DNA of 64,000 nt from Parietichytrium sp. I65-24A (taxonomy: Eukaryota > Sar > Bigyra > Thraustochytrida > Thraustochytriidae): NCBI GenBank assembly GCA_012862575.1, contig BLSF01000077.1, positions 114,462 to 178,461 on the forward strand, given 5' to 3'. The notes beneath the pieces were generated by a model, which saw only the letters and a program-made list of their open reading frames with translations, had not been told where the DNA came from and ran no database searches. Position numbers and translations under genes: made by a program. Shown piece after piece: positions 61,601 to 64,000 of this stretch. Each line of letters starts with the position of its first letter. Within the stretch, counting starts at the first letter, position 1.

Positions 61601-62735
61601 CATATGTTGCCGGGGCTATGTCCCGGGCGAACCTTTGAACTGTGCTCAACGCACAAACGTGTAACATCTCGCCATTTTCCCGAATCGCCAAAAAGCTCTT
61701 CGATGGATAGTTAATGCCTTGAGAATTCAGAGGTAGAAACGCAGGGAAAAGGTCTTGCAATTCCCAGCTTGGTAAGCATTGCGCATTGCCGTCTGACAGG
61801 GTTACCTTGACTCCAGACTCTGAGAGCTGCACATCCCAAACTATTAGCGACCCGTCGACGCCACTCGTTAGAAGCTGTGACTGTTCCTTGCAAAAGCTCA
61901 TCGAGGCCACTCCCCCTGGATGGACCACTTCACTTTGTTGATGCTGGAAGAGCTTCAGCTTGGCGGAGCCGTGTAGGTGGACAAAACCACTATCGTCGCC
62001 CAGCTGCACGACGTGCTTATCTTTCTCATGCAGGGCTTTGGTATTTGGATGGTACACCCAGGAAGCAACAACCCCATGCGTGGAGCTCGTAGCAAACACC
62101 ACTTTGCTGCATGGTTCAGTGCTTGGTCTGATGATTGCGACACGATTCACAGGGTGGGAGTGAAGTTTTAAGAGAGTCGCCGCAATGTTGTTTGAACGGA
62201 GGCTCCAAACGTGGACGTTGCCATCTGCTGAGCCAAAGACAAAATGTGAAGGCGAAACTGGCAAACCTGTGCTTGATATCGGCACGGGGCATGGAAAAGT
62301 ATCTAATACACAAGAAACATAGTCAAAGCAACAGAGGCCGTATTCGCAGCAAATCACAAACAGTGTCGCGTTGCAATCTTCGCCAGCCGTGGACTTGTCA
62401 TGAAAAAAGATGCCCTTCACCGATCCGAGATTAGATCCATCACCAGGCACTGCCCAATGATGAAGCAGCTTTCCGGCCTCAAAGTCCCAGATGGACGCGT
62501 AGCTCTCCCCTGTGTCCGCCATGGCAACAGAGGCCAGCCATGGCCTGCCATCTTTGAAACACGCAAACTTGTGCTCTTCCAGCTCCCTTCTTCTCCTCTC
62601 CAGCTGCGGTCCAATGCGTCGCTGCGCCACGTCCCTGGAGGCGAGCCTCACCTCCGCAAAGCTTCTGGCTACGCCGAGAGCCCCGTCCCAGCTTGCTCGA
62701 GAGCTGAAAACCACCCTGGCGTTTGACTTGTTCAT
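58659..62735 (-). CDS. WD40-repeat protein with C-terminal helical domain, family unassigned
   Basis: A 1358-residue uninterrupted protein. WD40-type blades are recognisable at several points: ASIWDFEAGKLLHHW (about 80), FVFGSADGNVHVWSLR (about 170), FATSSTHGVVASWVY, and QLLTSGVDGSLIVWDV (about 290), followed by more diverged beta-propeller sequence (GVGTRFGSWVICLE, about 475). Ser-rich, low-complexity insertions occupy about 670-900. The last 250 residues look like an alpha-solenoid (SLLSAGYPEKAIKWCKHV, YLKHRLVVNPLRQLAAILSV). Propeller plus solenoid occurs in coat, IFT, WDR11 and TSET-type trafficking proteins, so membrane traffic is a possible role, but I cannot assign a family. The ATG at 62735 is the first of the frame. 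Confidence 0.7.
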   Translation of the reverse strand: MNKSNARVVFSSRASWDGALGVARSFAEVRLASRDVAQRRIGPQLERRRRELEEHKFACFKDGRPWLASVAMADTGESYASIWDFEAGKLLHHWAVPGDGSNLGSVKGIFFHDKSTAGEDCNATLFVICCEYGLCCFDYVSCVLDTFPCPVPISSTGLPVSPSHFVFGSADGNVHVWSLRSNNIAATLLKLHSHPVNRVAIIRPSTEPCSKVVFATSSTHGVVASWVYHPNTKALHEKDKHVVQLGDDSGFVHLHGSAKLKLFQHQQSEVVHPGGVASMSFCKEQSQLLTSGVDGSLIVWDVQLSESGVKVTLSDGNAQCLPSWELQDLFPAFLPLNSQGINYPSKSFLAIRENGEMLHVCALSTVQRFARDIAPATYDAQDDAAGSTSHETESLVHLDTFFSIYEIFKKRKMRGSSQTPHSPEQGGGDGHSTPPDNLSVPDGFARNIAGVSMDESDSIYEFFLHPSRPNLVGVGTRFGSWVICLEPPAGTHSCVAQVERQGTFCFFVKDQHLMATCFENSSGDPSAMMEAQDLGVMNPWQGRPLDRFVHQSHWPGVAHLCSNVLYNGNLVLIAVSWPKVSRYIVYQLHLYQRSPIPLLSRTTIDCAAGSYCAWRWSPLASTKTLSEEDGLVAVQLFVSVPPKYSVTSPASPDRRVERAKSSPGSKSRSFRTSRRMASLISNSSLRRSSANGAAHGSLTVDLKFNADVADDPDWGITRKLEYPPVLLLKEYAFGSEVALESSASVSEVGRLQALGRSQDRVALSSCEIQGLFGGGPLLAISFGESHENSDDPKSALSPGSAWTPHSSAVGGLDSTSLKSPHSFRSVNEENSYSSEEHGIEGFGLQTEDEEADKRSESYASTNTGDDNETIAPENRRSSLSSTTFSAVPIGVGSSQCHGQAVFFEWDIIGTGVFADGDGEGESMEVFRLRSVGEPFGQPRLLEWDNYVLPSKCSFTCALTLASSAFHEQLLLLTLSTLSSEESERACIVCQGSRVLRSRISDLVWSCGTLFLLESNNKICCVHWNMKGTYNSFPINSFENELNENMKERLSQTSQSHAHLRRVKKNSTQQQQVVLPLPVQERASLRSLRVQNVRSVPWRMGKLISVKKGKAHVLHRAQAQMTSFPLSQSAIFKIGSLLSAGYPEKAIKWCKHVRNEDHDELSNLFAELGYMEVAVSRDSLPGVSAKQVLNVCITSLYFDGCCELVKSWHPNELDPGSEHVSVPENFAALCQKIPGTGRNEAHAAWYHRIVRIYLKHRLVVNPLRQLAAILSVHADVSLVGYSADKASVAEYSLGLLSKKCLECKRFADAYFIANLLTPQPAKSAFLRTAIEEECKFVASLIPEHHSTVRTLLIEHLAAG

Positions 62736-64000
62736 CGTGCGACCTGCCCTTGCCCGAACATTCCGGCGCGACTGCCAACGCTTCGCTCGACTATCTCAAC
62801 CTGCGCGTGCGGAGCGTGCTAGCTACTATCTATGTGCTCTTGACAGGCAGGCAGGCAGGCTGGCTAACTGCAGGACTCCAAAGATCTCCAAAGGATGCTC
62901 CAGAGAGGTCGACGTGTCGTAGCTTAGAGGAAGAGATCAAGCGAAGAGGAGGCGGAGGAAGCTGCGTAAAAAGTTGCGGACGTAGGCCGAGGAAGCTTGC
63001 TTCGTGGAGAATCTAGGAGGCCGAGCAGAGTTGCTTGGTTTAGGCTTGGAAGCTTGGCGTTGAGAGGGTCAAGAATGTGGTTGCCATATTGGAGCTGATG
63101 CAAGGGCCGTCTCGCATGGGTCGGTGGGACGGCGAGTGCCTCTTGCCGGAGGGCGCTGTTTTCGTTGCAGAAAAAGACCACAAGGAATAGCGAATGCTTG
63201 GCGCAAGCTGAAGAAACTACATTCGGCGAACCGGAAACATCCTAACGCAAGGCAAGAGGAGAGCCACCGCCCAAAGCCAACCATCATGGTCGATAGAAGC
63301 AGGTGCGCCAGCCTTGGCGAATGTGCAGCCGACTACAGATAGAGCTCTCATGGCAGACAGAACCGGGAGTAGACATTCCTGTCCTTTTTGGGCGGTCAAA
63401 GAAGCCGAGTTGCAAATGAAGCTGACCCACAGTCAGCCCAAGACTCCGCAGATCCTGAAGCTTGCTCATCTCTAGACAATACCTGCTTAAAGACGAAGCA
63501 AACCGCAAGAAGCTCAACAGATGGAGGCAGGGGCCAATAGCACGAAACCCTTCACTTTGCTTGAGAAGCAGCTCCGGTTCCCTGGTTCCCTGAGCATTTC
63601 CGGACACAGTTTTCCATCACGAGCAGTGCTCGCTTTTTCATCCCAAATTTGAAAGAAGCGCAACTATGTGAAAGCCCCGAGCAAAGCTGTGCATTAACTC
63701 GATGAAAAATAAGTATAGTACGGCGAGCGCAATCAAAAGCTGTGACCATTTTTCTGTCACATTACATCGCACAAAGAAAGAGAGAGATTTCAATTGACTG
63801 TGAAAAAGAGAAAGATAGAAAGCCACGTGCGTTAGTTAGCTTCAACACTAATCCTTTCTCCCTACTAGAGTACACTTTTACATAGTACAGTACATCAGTG
63901 TGTAGCATTAATAACAAAAGCCTACCGGATCCTACCGGGGCAGTTGATTCTTCTTAGTGCCTCCTGTTAGGGAAAAAAAGCCAGTCCGAGGTAAGTAAGT
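62736..64000. other. Non-coding right edge
   Basis: No gene is supported in the last 1.3 kb. Frames up to 136 codons overlap and lack domains. It holds the WD40 promoter on the left. The last 180 bp are CTA/AGTA-rich. Confidence 0.5.

Overview
This window is a stretch of nuclear DNA from a unicellular eukaryote. It carries spliceosomal introns (GT..AG), 5S rRNA genes with a Pol III T-run terminator, and typical eukaryotic families: ATR kinase, a DEAH spliceosomal helicase, Rab GTPase, COMM domain, UVRAG/Vps38, PP2C and TM6SF. Genes are large, closely spaced and almost intron-free; I find four introns, confined to two genes. Gene style and content would fit a stramenopile protist such as a thraustochytrid. 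That placement is an inference from style, not from a diagnostic marker.

Layout. 1-2.2 kb: two 5S rRNA genes in tandem plus a remnant third unit, with a foreign coding fragment lodged in the spacer. 2.2-6.5 kb: an OMS1-like mitochondrial methyltransferase, a Rab5-type GTPase (one intron, reverse strand) and a long coiled-coil protein. 6.5-10 kb: no genes; two ~1.06 kb near-identical copies, each preceded by a single N, most likely two haplotypes laid end to end by the assembler. 10-18.2 kb: a secreted proteinase K-type subtilase, a PRP22/DHX8 helicase and a PRPP-synthetase-like protein whose active-site motifs are altered. 19.8-22.3 kb: a multi-pass membrane protein of unknown family with three introns. 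22.3-25.8 kb: a COMM-domain protein and a UVRAG/Vps38 homologue in divergent orientation. 28.4-30 kb: a low-complexity protein with a Cys/His motif. 31.1-36.2 kb: a secreted cysteine-rich protein and a 1088-residue protein of unknown family. 37.5-49.1 kb: an 11.6 kb uninterrupted ATR/Mec1 kinase gene. 49.8-54.5 kb: an ankyrin protein and a mitochondrial TPR protein (divergent), then a PP2C phosphatase. 57.2-62.7 kb: a TM6SF/EXPERA membrane protein, preceded by a heptanucleotide array, and a 1358-residue WD40 protein. The remainder to 64 kb is non-coding as far as I can see.

The genes do not form one pathway. Small themes are endosome/autophagy membrane traffic (Rab5-like, UVRAG/Vps38, COMMD), mitochondrial proteins (OMS1-like, TPR protein, PRPS-like) and checkpoint signalling (ATR). 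Start codons were set at the first plausible ATG; several open frames extend further upstream only through non-ATG codons.
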